Origin: CALHVX01 sp964640725
GTDB taxonomy: Bacteria; Pseudomonadota; Gammaproteobacteria; Pseudomonadales; Azotimanducaceae
Reading direction: 5' to 3'
Assembly (NCBI GenBank): GCA_964640725.1
Contig: CAZXIJ010000031.1
Location: 1 to 44,724, forward strand
Length of the DNA stretch: 44,724 nt
Part shown: in pieces, positions 25,891-33,593 of the stretch
Layout of the letters: each line of letters begins with the position of its first letter
How positions within the stretch are numbered: the first letter of the stretch is position 1
The notes under the pieces: model-generated
Databases searched by the model: none
The model's input: only the letters and a program-made list of their open reading frames with translations
Told to the model about the DNA's origin: nothing
Position numbers and translations under genes: made by a program

Positions 25891-26610
25891 CTACTCTTCC
25901 GCCGCAAGGACATTTGGATCAATTTCGATCACCGGCACCAGCGCGAAGGCGCCGTTGCCGAAGTCACTTTGGGCAAGAAGCGCATCCAGGGAGGGATGCG
26001 GCGCCTGCGGATCATAGGGGTCGCGCAGCGCGTACTCCGTCAGAGACTCCAGGGGTTGCGCCCCTTCCCAGACCCGCACGGCCGCGAGCGCGCCGCGAAA
26101 AGGTCGGGCGTTGCCGTTGCTCGCACCCACCCAAAGGTCCTGACCGGCATCGTCCGCGAAGGACATGGCGGCGGCGCCAAGAACGCTGCCATCGATCATC
26201 ACAACCAGCTGATCGATGGTGTCCACGATCGCCACGTGATGCATGGCGCCATCGGTAAAGTCGTAGTCGAAGGTGACATACTGGCCCGCGGCCTGAATTC
26301 CCAGGGCATCTCTTGCGCCCGTCAGGCTGATCTCCCAGACCGGCTGCTGCGCGAAATTGCTGAGCAGCACGGGCCCATAGCCAGGATCTTCGGTCCAGTC
26401 CGGTGCCACCCAGAACTCCAGGGCGCCGCCATTGACGAGGCTCAGGAGCGGGTCGGAGGCAAAGCGCAGGGTGTTGGTGCCGTCCAGCACGATGGTGTCT
26501 GGCACGTACTCGGCAGCGGCCTCGACCGGGCCGTGCAGGGCACAACACAGCAGCACGGCGGCCAGGAAGCCGGCATTTGCTCGACGGACTCTTGCGGGAC
26601 TGACAGACAC
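25891..26610 (-). CDS. Secreted LamG / concanavalin A-like protein
   Basis: 239 aa, GTG start with a strong GGAGGTGA site. After a signal peptide (to about residue 32) a single LamG-like jelly roll covers about 38-205, with the marks LEFWVAPDW, HHVAIVDTIDQLVVMIDG and FRGALAAVRVWEGA that recur in LamG/pentraxin-like sugar- or protein-binding domains. A C-terminal extension of 35 residues is rich in acidic residues. It heads the LamG, Pro-rich, MACPF, kinase row. A target-recognition role for the MACPF protein is inference. Confidence 0.8.
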   Translation of the reverse strand: MSVSPARVRRANAGFLAAVLLCCALHGPVEAAAEYVPDTIVLDGTNTLRFASDPLLSLVNGGALEFWVAPDWTEDPGYGPVLLSNFAQQPVWEISLTGARDALGIQAAGQYVTFDYDFTDGAMHHVAIVDTIDQLVVMIDGSVLGAAAMSFADDAGQDLWVGASNGNARPFRGALAAVRVWEGAQPLESLTEYALRDPYDPQAPHPSLDALLAQSDFGNGAFALVPVIEIDPNVLAAEE

Positions 26611-26666
26611 AACTCACCTCCAGCCTGAATGGCTGGGATATGCTCGCAGCGAGGTGATGAGCCGGG

Positions 26667-26686
26667 TATGGGGTGATTACCCTATA
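26667..26686. promoter_or_regulatory. Near-perfect 20-bp palindrome upstream of the MACPF operon
   Basis: TATGGGGT-GATT-ACCCTATA: two 8-bp arms with one mismatch and a 4-bp centre. It lies 57-76 bp upstream of the LamG-like GTG, in the 141-bp gap to the divergent alcohol dehydrogenase, so either gene could be its target. The size fits a dimeric LuxR-type response regulator. A partly similar GGGTGCC...GGGGTA stretch sits upstream of the kinase gene (about 23127-23150), without clean symmetry. Confidence 0.5.
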
Positions 26687-26751
26687 TGGCCTGGAGCAGC
26701 AGCTATGCGCGTCTCATCCCGCCCCACAATGTCTGCTCAATTCAGGTGTCC

Positions 26752-27687
26752 ATGAAAGCCATCAAAGTGATCGACCAGAAGCCCGTCCTCGCAGATGCCC
26801 CGACGCCCGTCGGGGATGGTGTCAGAGTGAGGGTCGTATCCTCTTCCATCTGCGGCTCCGATCTGAGCCTGATGGCGATGGGCGCTTTTGGGGATCACAT
26901 CATTGGCCACGAGTTTGCTGGCATCACCGACAACGGCACAGCGGTCGCAATTGAGCCCATTACCGGCTGCCAGAGCTGCGCCTACTGCGTCGCCGGTCAT
27001 CGTGTGCATTGCGAGAGCGGAATCTATTTGATGGGGGTGCTTGGGGACGGCGGCATGGCGGAGTTCGTTCAGGCACCGGAACACTGCCTGGTGGAACTAC
27101 CAACTGGCCTGGAAGTCCGGATCGCTTGCTTGGCAGAACCTCTGTCGGTCGCTATCCACGGCCTGGATCGAGCACGGGTTCGAGATGGCGATCGGGTCCT
27201 GATCATCGGCGCGGGGCCGATCGGGCTTGCGACCGTAGCAGCGCTCCAGCACCGCGGTATCGCCTGCGACATCGCGGCGAAATACGAGCACCAGAAAGTC
27301 GCCGCCGAACGGTTCGGTGCCGGGCTTGCGCCCACGGGCACCTATGACGTGGTCATCGATGCGGTGGGAAACAGCGCGTCGATGGCACAATCGGTAGAGG
27401 CCACTAAACCTCGGGGGCGAATCGGGCTGGTCGGCGTTTCCTGGGACACGATCGGCATCGAAATGGCGTACAGCAGGAAGGAAATCGAGCTCATTCCATC
27501 CATGGGCTACAGCTTCAAAGCCCCGAACCGTACCTTTGAAGAAGCGGGCCAGTTACTGCTGGCGAACCCCGACGTAGCAGACCTCATGGTCACTCATCGC
27601 TTTCCCCTGGAGGGGGTGAGCGAAGCGTTTGCACAGGCCAAGGACAGATCAGGCGGGGCGATTAAAGTCGCGTTTGATGTGAGCTGA
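26752..27687 (+). CDS. Zinc-dependent alcohol dehydrogenase family protein
   Basis: 311 aa medium-chain dehydrogenase. Catalytic zinc ligands: Cys34 in SICGSD, and His53-Glu54 in GHEFAG. Structural zinc ligands: Cys73, 76, 79 and 87. Rossmann motif GAGPIG at 153-158. Overall shorter than the usual 340-350 residues. Oxidation of a secondary alcohol or polyol (the family includes threonine and sorbitol dehydrogenases) is expected; the substrate is open. ATG 26752 with AGGTG upstream is chosen over an earlier in-frame ATG at 26686, which lies in the palindrome. Divergent from the MACPF operon and convergent with the LLM gene. Confidence 0.87.
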   Translation: MKAIKVIDQKPVLADAPTPVGDGVRVRVVSSSICGSDLSLMAMGAFGDHIIGHEFAGITDNGTAVAIEPITGCQSCAYCVAGHRVHCESGIYLMGVLGDGGMAEFVQAPEHCLVELPTGLEVRIACLAEPLSVAIHGLDRARVRDGDRVLIIGAGPIGLATVAALQHRGIACDIAAKYEHQKVAAERFGAGLAPTGTYDVVIDAVGNSASMAQSVEATKPRGRIGLVGVSWDTIGIEMAYSRKEIELIPSMGYSFKAPNRTFEEAGQLLLANPDVADLMVTHRFPLEGVSEAFAQAKDRSGGAIKVAFDVS

Positions 27688-27701
27688 GCGCTGGACCCGC
27701 A

Positions 27702-28724
27702 TCACTCCTGGTGGTCGGTGCTCGCTAGCGGGGCCCGCAGCAGATGGCTCATGTTTTCTGCCCGCCGTTCAGCGGGCAAGGCGATGCTCGCCGGAAAGAG
27801 CATCGGTTCCGGCGTGATGTCCTGCCATTGCGCCAGGCGCCCGGCAAACTCATCGGGCGTGCAGGCAATGGCAATCTCGTCTACCAGCGCGTCCGGTATC
27901 GCCTTGGCCATGCCCTTAAAGTCGTAGGTGGCCAGCAGTTTTCGGCAAGCGACCCCGACGGATTCCAGACCGTGCAGTGCGAGGATGGAGTGATAGTGCT
28001 CCACAGAGAAGGAAAAGCCGATCTGGCACTTCGCGTCGAAGCGCGCGAGATCCGCGTTGTTGTTGAGCGCCACAATGATGTGGGGAAAGATCGGGCAACT
28101 GCCCTCAGGGCGGCCGGCGTTGTGCTGCGCCTGCTGCAGTAACGGCATCGACACCTCCCGGTGCCAGCGGCGAGAGTGCACCGGATGCCCGACCAGACCG
28201 TCGGCAAACTCCCCGGCGGCAGAGATCATGCCGCGGTTGACGCCAGCCAGCAGCAACGGAATCTCTGCTCGCGGCCCGGGCTGCCGAAGATACGCCGGGA
28301 TTTTGATCTGCCAGCTATCGCCCTGCCACAAAAAGCCGGGGCCTTTGGTCGCAAACAGCTGGCGCAGCAAACCGAACAGTTCTCGCGCGCGCGTCACCGG
28401 TTTGCCAAACTCGACCGCGTACCACTCCTCGTTCATGCGCTGCAGCCCTGTACCCAGCCCAGGCCGAAAGCGACCACCGCTCAGCGCGTCGATATCCAGG
28501 ATGCCGCTGCCCAGAACCATCGGCGAGCGGGTGAAGGTGTTCGCGATGCCGGTACCGATCTCAATCCGGTCGGTGGCAGCAGCAATGGCGGCGGCCTGCA
28601 CCAACGCGTTGCTGCTCTGAAAATCCACACACCAAACGCTGTGGTAACCCGCGGCTTCGGCCAGCTTGGCAGTGTCCAGATTGTCGCTGGCGCTGCCGGT
28701 GGTCAGTAGGAGCCCGGTTTTCAT
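27702..28724 (-). CDS. LLM-class flavin-dependent oxidoreductase (F420-type)
   Basis: 340 aa. The luciferase-like TIM barrel is recognisable: AEAAGYHSVWCVDFQSSNAL, the region ATDRIEIGTGIANTFTRSP, LDIDALSGGRFRPGLGTG and a C-terminal PDEFAGRLAQW-like helix. Members use F420 or FMN, and the GTGIANTFTRSP form favours the F420-dependent branch; F420 use by this organism is inferred. ATG 28724 fits the family start (KTGLLLTTG); the frame opens earlier at 28853 but overlaps upstream sequence. Convergent with the alcohol dehydrogenase (14 bp). Confidence 0.85.
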   Translation of the reverse strand: MKTGLLLTTGSASDNLDTAKLAEAAGYHSVWCVDFQSSNALVQAAAIAAATDRIEIGTGIANTFTRSPMVLGSGILDIDALSGGRFRPGLGTGLQRMNEEWYAVEFGKPVTRARELFGLLRQLFATKGPGFLWQGDSWQIKIPAYLRQPGPRAEIPLLLAGVNRGMISAAGEFADGLVGHPVHSRRWHREVSMPLLQQAQHNAGRPEGSCPIFPHIIVALNNNADLARFDAKCQIGFSFSVEHYHSILALHGLESVGVACRKLLATYDFKGMAKAIPDALVDEIAIACTPDEFAGRLAQWQDITPEPMLFPASIALPAERRAENMSHLLRAPLASTDHQE

Positions 28725-28783
28725 GGTCGTTCCCGTTCTGCCCTGCTCGTTAGCACCGATCGCAGTGTAACCGTCGCCACCCG

Positions 28784-30094
28784 CTAATCCGCCAACACCA
28801 ACAGGCGCCCATAGGGCGGCGTCAGGTAAGCGTACGCCGGCGGCACGGCCCACAGCACCGGGAAGGCTGGCTGGGGGCCAGCGGGGCCCTGCAGGTCGGT
28901 CAGCACCACCAGGTAATCCGGCGCATGGGCCGCCGCTGCCGCAATGAGCGGCTCGAAATCGGTACCGCCGCCGCCCGTCAGCTCCGGCAGCGCCTGCAGC
29001 CCACAGCGTCCGGCCGAACGCACGGCCTCGTAACGCACCTGGTCATCTCCGGCGATCAGCACGATCTGCGCTTCGAGCTGGCGGGTGATCGCATCCAGAT
29101 GACCCGCAAAACGGGCCAGCAGCGCCTCGTCAATGGAGCCCGACAGGTCGAGCACCAGGGCCAGCCAAGGCACCGATTTGGCGGTGATCACGCCGGGCTC
29201 CCAGGGCATGCGGCGACCGCTCGGCGTACGCCCACGATTGGCCAGCCAGGAACGGGCCGGGCGCGACCAGGACAGCTCCGGCTCGCGAATCAGCGCTCGA
29301 GCGAGCGACTGCCGCAGCACCTGCGCCCAGGGCGTGCGCGTGCGTGGCAGGTCACCGGATACCGTGCGCAGCAGGGAGAAGCCGCCGTCGGCAGCGTGCC
29401 CGCGGGACAGGCGATCCGCCCAGGTGCGGGTGGCATCGGCAACCTCTTCCGGACGCTCACCCCTAGCGTCGGCCAGAAGATCGGGCTCGCTGCTTCGCGC
29501 CAGCGCCCGGACCGTGGCGCTTTTCGGCCCATCGCCCCCAGCGGACTGCTGATCACGCGCCTGCCGGGCCCGGCCAGATCCGTTGCCGTGACGATCGTCA
29601 ATGGCGCGGTACAGCCGCTCGACATCCCACTGCAGCAGCTGTACCTCAACGGCCTGAGTATCCCGAAAGGCCTGGCGCAGCAGCGTGTCGAGGTAAACCG
29701 CCTGTTGCGGCAGCCGCAACCAGGTCAGATGCGACAGCGTGCTGTTGACCAGCGCGTCGGCGCAGGCGTTGTACAGGGTCTCGTCGACATCGCCCAGCAC
29801 GCTGGCCAGCTGCGTCCGCCGCTGCACGTGCCGAAAAGCGACGTGCAGGGTCTCGTGGGCGACCCAGCCAACCTGCTCTTCAAGGGGCAAGGCAGAAAAG
29901 CGCGGCGCGTAAAACACCGTATACCCATCGTTGGCCACCGGGGCCGGCAACGCCGCGTCGTCATCAACGTCCGCGTGCCGCATCCACAGCGCCAGCCCGC
30001 CGGTGGCGGGCGCATGCTCAACCATGGCCTGAATCGCTCGGGTGCCGCGGCTGGCTTCATGGCGACGAATGCTGTCAGCCGGCGGCGTCGCCAC
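28784..30094 (-). CDS. VWA-domain protein with an N-terminal HExxH domain (DUF2201-like)
   Basis: 436 aa. The N-terminal half carries His80-Glu81-x-x-His84 (VAHETLHVAFRHV), the pattern of a zinc metallopeptidase-like helix. A charged, low-complexity linker (about 165-230) follows. The C-terminal VWA domain has an intact MIDAS: DLSGS (Asp316, Ser318, Ser320), a Thr in GGGGTDFEP and an Asp in VVLTDLQG. This arrangement matches COG3864/DUF2201 proteins, which pair with MoxR ATPases. The GTG start at 30094 overlaps the upstream MoxR gene by 20 bp (GGGAGGGCGAC ahead of it); longer frames exist only inside MoxR. A chaperone or metal-insertion role is inference. Confidence 0.85.
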   Translation of the reverse strand: MATPPADSIRRHEASRGTRAIQAMVEHAPATGGLALWMRHADVDDDAALPAPVANDGYTVFYAPRFSALPLEEQVGWVAHETLHVAFRHVQRRTQLASVLGDVDETLYNACADALVNSTLSHLTWLRLPQQAVYLDTLLRQAFRDTQAVEVQLLQWDVERLYRAIDDRHGNGSGRARQARDQQSAGGDGPKSATVRALARSSEPDLLADARGERPEEVADATRTWADRLSRGHAADGGFSLLRTVSGDLPRTRTPWAQVLRQSLARALIREPELSWSRPARSWLANRGRTPSGRRMPWEPGVITAKSVPWLALVLDLSGSIDEALLARFAGHLDAITRQLEAQIVLIAGDDQVRYEAVRSAGRCGLQALPELTGGGGTDFEPLIAAAAAHAPDYLVVLTDLQGPAGPQPAFPVLWAVPPAYAYLTPPYGRLLVLAD

Positions 30095-31196
30095 TGTCGC
30101 CCTCCCGCTCCGCCAAGTAGCGCGCATAGTGAGGGCTATCCAGAATCGTCTGCTCCAGGCCCCGCTCCAGCGCTGCGCGGATGAGCAGTTCCATAGTGAG
30201 GGTCTGCGCTTCGCGGACCGGCAGGCTCTGGGTGGCCGCCATATCCGGGTACTGGTCAATGATCGCAAGCGTGCGCAGCAGCCGGGCATCGTCCGTAGCG
30301 GCTGCAAGCAACCCGTAGATCATGCCGTAGAGGCTGTCCAGGGACTGCGGCAGCAAGGCCCGGGTCTCTGCGCCGGGCGCGGCCGACAACAGCTGCTCGA
30401 CGTTGACGCTGGCCTGAAGCTCTCGCAGCACCCCGAAGAACTCCGCGGCGTTGGCAGCGCCGATGCGGCCCTGCACGAACAGGCGCTGCTGCGCTTCGGG
30501 CAGGCCCGCAGCGAGCACGTTCGAAATGTCTTCCCAGCCGCGCGGGCTGGCGCCGATCAGATGGTCGTTGGCGAGCTGCGCCCGCGTGTCATCGAGACGG
30601 TCAGGACGGACCTTCAGATAAGCCATGACTTCGGGCGCGAACTGCTTGTCCAGCGCGTACTCGAGAAACGCTTCGATCGTTGTTTCGATGTTGAAGTGAA
30701 ACATCCGATCCGCCAGCGCAGTCCCCATGTCGTGGCTCACCGCGCCGTGGAACGCAGCGTTGCCAGCGGCAACGACCTGCCAGCCGTCCGGCAGCCGGTA
30801 GTTGCCCACGCGGCGATCCAGGATGAGGGAATAGGCAGAGATCTGCAGCCGCTGGTCCGCAGCAGTCAACTCGTCGAGGAACAGGATGCCCTCGGGCACC
30901 TCTGACTCTTTGGGCAGAAATTCCGGCGGAAACCATACCGTCTGCCCGCGATCATCATCAGCGAACACCGCCCCCCGCAGGTCGACCGGCTCGATGGTGG
31001 TCAGGCGCAGATCGATCAGCGCAGCGTCCAGCTCCTGCGCGACCTGACGCACGATCGACGACTTGCCGACGCCCCGGGTGCCCCACAGCATGGTGGCACG
31101 ATGGCGCAGCGCAGGATTCCGATACTGTGCGAGCAGCGCCGCTTTCGCCGCTGCGATCGACACCGGCGGTATGTTCATGGGATTGCTATCAGCCAT
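30075..31196 (-). CDS. MoxR-family AAA+ ATPase
   Basis: 373 aa. Walker A GTRGVGKS (39-46), Walker B GILFLDELT, sensor-1 VVAAGNAA and a downstream arginine-rich helix. MoxR ATPases act with VWA proteins to insert cofactors or remodel partner complexes; the next gene encodes such a VWA protein. The ATG at 31196 is placed directly after the upstream stop, with GGGAG at a good distance; alternatives at 31205 and 31226 overlap the upstream gene. Together with the flanking genes it forms a three-gene operon on the minus strand. Confidence 0.9.
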   Translation of the reverse strand: MADSNPMNIPPVSIAAAKAALLAQYRNPALRHRATMLWGTRGVGKSSIVRQVAQELDAALIDLRLTTIEPVDLRGAVFADDDRGQTVWFPPEFLPKESEVPEGILFLDELTAADQRLQISAYSLILDRRVGNYRLPDGWQVVAAGNAAFHGAVSHDMGTALADRMFHFNIETTIEAFLEYALDKQFAPEVMAYLKVRPDRLDDTRAQLANDHLIGASPRGWEDISNVLAAGLPEAQQRLFVQGRIGAANAAEFFGVLRELQASVNVEQLLSAAPGAETRALLPQSLDSLYGMIYGLLAAATDDARLLRTLAIIDQYPDMAATQSLPVREAQTLTMELLIRAALERGLEQTILDSPHYARYLAEREGDSGDAAG

Positions 31197-31197
31197 T

Positions 31198-32184
31198 TCA
31201 GCCATGCTCCCGCAGGGTCGCTGCATCGTGATCTGCCACGACAGGACGCCAAGCGTCGGGCGCGAGGGGCTGCGGAAACGACGGCCAGGTAAACGTCGGC
31301 ATCTCGTGCCGGCTCACATAGATGAACACGATGATCAGGAAGTTGGGGATACCAAAAATCAGCGGGTTCATGCCAGCCTCGTCATTCAAGAGGTACCGAT
31401 CGATCAGCGGCAACGACGCGAGCATGGCGACCGCGATCGCAAGCGGCGTCAATCGTCGCGCCCACACCCGCCACCGGGCTGCCCGATAAGTGGGATGAAA
31501 AGCACCGGGCGCATCCCCAAGCACCCGATCCAGGTGCGTCACGGCGTGCGCGAAGCGCTGCAGCGCCGCCGTTGAACGTTCCGGCTCCCGGGTCGGCGTG
31601 TGCAGCAGAAACGTCCAGCGCCCTTCCCGATAGCGCAGCAACTTCCAGGGCCTGCCGAGCACGGCAACAAGATCGGCGGGCAACTCCGGCGGCGTCTGCG
31701 GGTCGGGCGGCGTCAGGGTCACGGACATCGGCTCACTGCCGACGGTGCGCGCGTCGAGCCCGATCTGCAAGCCCCGCGCCTGCGCCAGAGACTCGAGCAG
31801 TTTGAGGGGCTGGCCTGAGTCGTCCGGGCAGCGATAGCTGTCGGCAATCAGCAGGCCCTCGGCGGTCCGGAAATGCTGTTCCGGCGGGACAGCGAGTATG
31901 CGCTCTAGCAGTACGGCGAGATCGTTGCCGCTCGCCTCCAGCGTCGCCTCCAGGCCACCATGGGCAGTGACCGTTCGGCGCAGCCGTGCAGCCGACCCGC
32001 TGAGATCGAGACGTAACCGTTCGGTGAGTTGCCCCGGCCCGGGGGCCGACGGTGCCCGGTGCTCCAGCGGCTTGAACGCCAGCGTCCGGGCCGCACGATC
32101 GCTGCCCGCAAGATCAACGTGGTGACCGGCCCGGGTAAAGGGCCCGACGTGACGGAGGATTTCGTGGTGGCTGAGGGGAGTCAC
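31198..32184 (-). CDS. Two-pass membrane protein of unknown function
   Basis: 328 aa, GTG start. Residues 1-230 are predicted cytoplasmic, with no recognised domain. Two hydrophobic helices at about 242-262 and 272-292 (LTPLAIAVAMLASLPLI; NPLIFGIPNFLIIVFIYV) are followed by a short cytoplasmic tail. It is the first gene of the row membrane protein, MoxR, VWA, suggesting it anchors that complex. A TATACT -10-like hexamer at 32193-32198 is only 8 bp ahead of the GTG, so the mRNA may be nearly leaderless; the -35 region is poor. Confidence 0.7.
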   Translation of the reverse strand: MTPLSHHEILRHVGPFTRAGHHVDLAGSDRAARTLAFKPLEHRAPSAPGPGQLTERLRLDLSGSAARLRRTVTAHGGLEATLEASGNDLAVLLERILAVPPEQHFRTAEGLLIADSYRCPDDSGQPLKLLESLAQARGLQIGLDARTVGSEPMSVTLTPPDPQTPPELPADLVAVLGRPWKLLRYREGRWTFLLHTPTREPERSTAALQRFAHAVTHLDRVLGDAPGAFHPTYRAARWRVWARRLTPLAIAVAMLASLPLIDRYLLNDEAGMNPLIFGIPNFLIIVFIYVSRHEMPTFTWPSFPQPLAPDAWRPVVADHDAATLREHG

Positions 32185-32288
32185 AGCCTAAAAGTATAAG
32201 CGCCTGTGCTGTCGATGGGCATCCTGATGCGCATCCGGGGCCCGCAGAGCACGAACCTCGGAAGCGCGGAGCCTGGATGTGATTCGAG

Positions 32289-32828
32289 CTACTGCGCTTT
32301 CAAGGTTGGATAGGCTTCTGTGTAGAGCCAGTCATTCTCCCGCGCCGGCACGTGGCAGCCCAGACAATCAGCTTTATAATCTTTGGACACGTTACCCGAT
32401 TTGCCAGGCTGGAACAGGGCCCAGCCCCAACCGTCGCCCCAGGATTTGTTTTTTGGGAACCGGTTGCTGGCGTCCTTCACCATCACAAACCACTGCTTCA
32501 GCCCGTCATTCGCATAGCTGACGTTCTCGCCGGTGGTGTAGGTCCCGGAACTGTGGGCACGAAGCTCCTTCACGAGCACTGCCCCATCGGGAAACTTGCC
32601 CGTCTGCTGATAGGCGCGTACGGCCCACTCTTCGGCATACACATCATGAAACCCACTGGCATCGCCGCCGGGCACAAACCACGACCCGAGATGCGTCATC
32701 GTCGTGCGAAAATTCGGTGGCATTGCGATCGCGCCATCGCCACTCACGTAGGGGGAAAGCGGCTCCGCGGCCACCGCCTGTGGCCCGGCGAGGAGAACGA
32801 GGAGCAGTCCTGTTAGGTAGTTTTTCAT
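32289..32828 (-). CDS. Cytochrome P460 family c-type cytochrome (second copy)
   Basis: 179 aa. Signal peptide (to about AVAAEP) and a single CLGCH haem-binding site near the C-terminus, as in cytochromes P460 and c'-beta. The conserved block KFPDGAVLVKEL and the pattern of WAVFAYQ-like N-terminal strands support the family. P460 proteins convert hydroxylamine or NO in nitrifiers and other bacteria; that role is inferred. The ATG lies 2 bp after the stop of the first copy, with GGGAACTGAAG ahead. Confidence 0.85.
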   Translation of the reverse strand: MKNYLTGLLLVLLAGPQAVAAEPLSPYVSGDGAIAMPPNFRTTMTHLGSWFVPGGDASGFHDVYAEEWAVRAYQQTGKFPDGAVLVKELRAHSSGTYTTGENVSYANDGLKQWFVMVKDASNRFPKNKSWGDGWGWALFQPGKSGNVSKDYKADCLGCHVPARENDWLYTEAYPTLKAQ

Positions 32829-32830
32829 CT

Positions 32831-33460
32831 TCAGTTCCCCATCGACAGAGGTTTGGGCAGTGCATCGTTCACCCCGCCAATCCCTTCGCGGCCCTTACCC
32901 TTCGCTGCGCGAAGCACGGGGTAGTACTGCGTAAATACAAAATCGTGCGCCGCTGCACCATCGTGACAGGCGTTACAGGCTGCTGTCGGAAAGACCTTGG
33001 CACGCTTCGTCAGGCTACTGTGATCGGGTGTGGAGAAGCTGAAATAGGCCCAGTTTCCGGGCTCGTTTGAAAAGTGCTTCTTGCTCTTGATCGTCGCTTC
33101 CAGGCCGATGAAGTCGCCCTGAAAGTAGCCGTTACCGCTGACCGCCGCCTTGGAACCTACGGAAACCAGTTCTTTGACCAGAATCGTCCCGTCGCGAAAC
33201 TCGCCCTTGGCCTTCCAGTGCGCCCAGCTTTCCGGATCGATGTAGACGTTATGGTGTTCGGGAAACGCAGCTTTGCCGTTGTTCATGTCGTTCGGCGTCA
33301 CCGGGGTACCGACGTACACCCATTCCCGGTAGCCCTCCGGCCGAACGAGCTCACCTTCCTTAATCTGAAAATGTTCTTCGGCCGCCGCCTGAGCCGCGCC
33401 CACCAACGCACCCAGGAACACCGCTGCCATCGCGAAACGGTGGTTCTTTACTCGGGTCAT
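32831..33460 (-). CDS. Cytochrome P460 family c-type cytochrome (first copy)
   Basis: 209 aa. Signal peptide (ends near AAQAAAEE) and one CNACH haem site near residue 160. It shares with the next gene the FRDGTILVKEL block and the overall layout, but is clearly diverged, so the two are an old duplication. The lysine whose crosslink to haem gives the P460 spectrum cannot be assigned with confidence. Periplasmic location is expected. Divergent from the GAF-Fis regulator, with a palindrome between. Confidence 0.85.
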   Translation of the reverse strand: MTRVKNHRFAMAAVFLGALVGAAQAAAEEHFQIKEGELVRPEGYREWVYVGTPVTPNDMNNGKAAFPEHHNVYIDPESWAHWKAKGEFRDGTILVKELVSVGSKAAVSGNGYFQGDFIGLEATIKSKKHFSNEPGNWAYFSFSTPDHSSLTKRAKVFPTAACNACHDGAAAHDFVFTQYYPVLRAAKGKGREGIGGVNDALPKPLSMGN

Positions 33461-33505
33461 CTGCGCGCCCCTGTCGTTATTGATTCGCTGGCCAGCCTAA
33501 GGCCA

Positions 33506-33529
33506 ACGACCAAATTCGCAATTTGTCGT
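33506..33529. promoter_or_regulatory. Bulged palindrome between cytochrome and regulator genes
   Basis: ACGAC-c-AAATT-CGC-AATTT-GTCGT: two 10-bp arms that match fully if one extra C (33511) is bulged out, with a 3-base centre. It lies 46 bp ahead of the cytochrome P460 start and 65 bp ahead of the regulator start, and is the only strong symmetry in this divergent gap. It could bind the regulator encoded next to it. Confidence 0.45.
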
Positions 33530-33593
33530 GGCTATCCGCGCTATATCGTGGGATTGTGTCGAAATATCCAATCTCTTCCGGACTAAACGGTTT

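Noticed and set aside
28925..30905. Long plus-strand frames opposite the VWA and MoxR genes
   Set aside because: The minus strand has intact MIDAS, HExxH and Walker motifs, so the plus frames are shadows.
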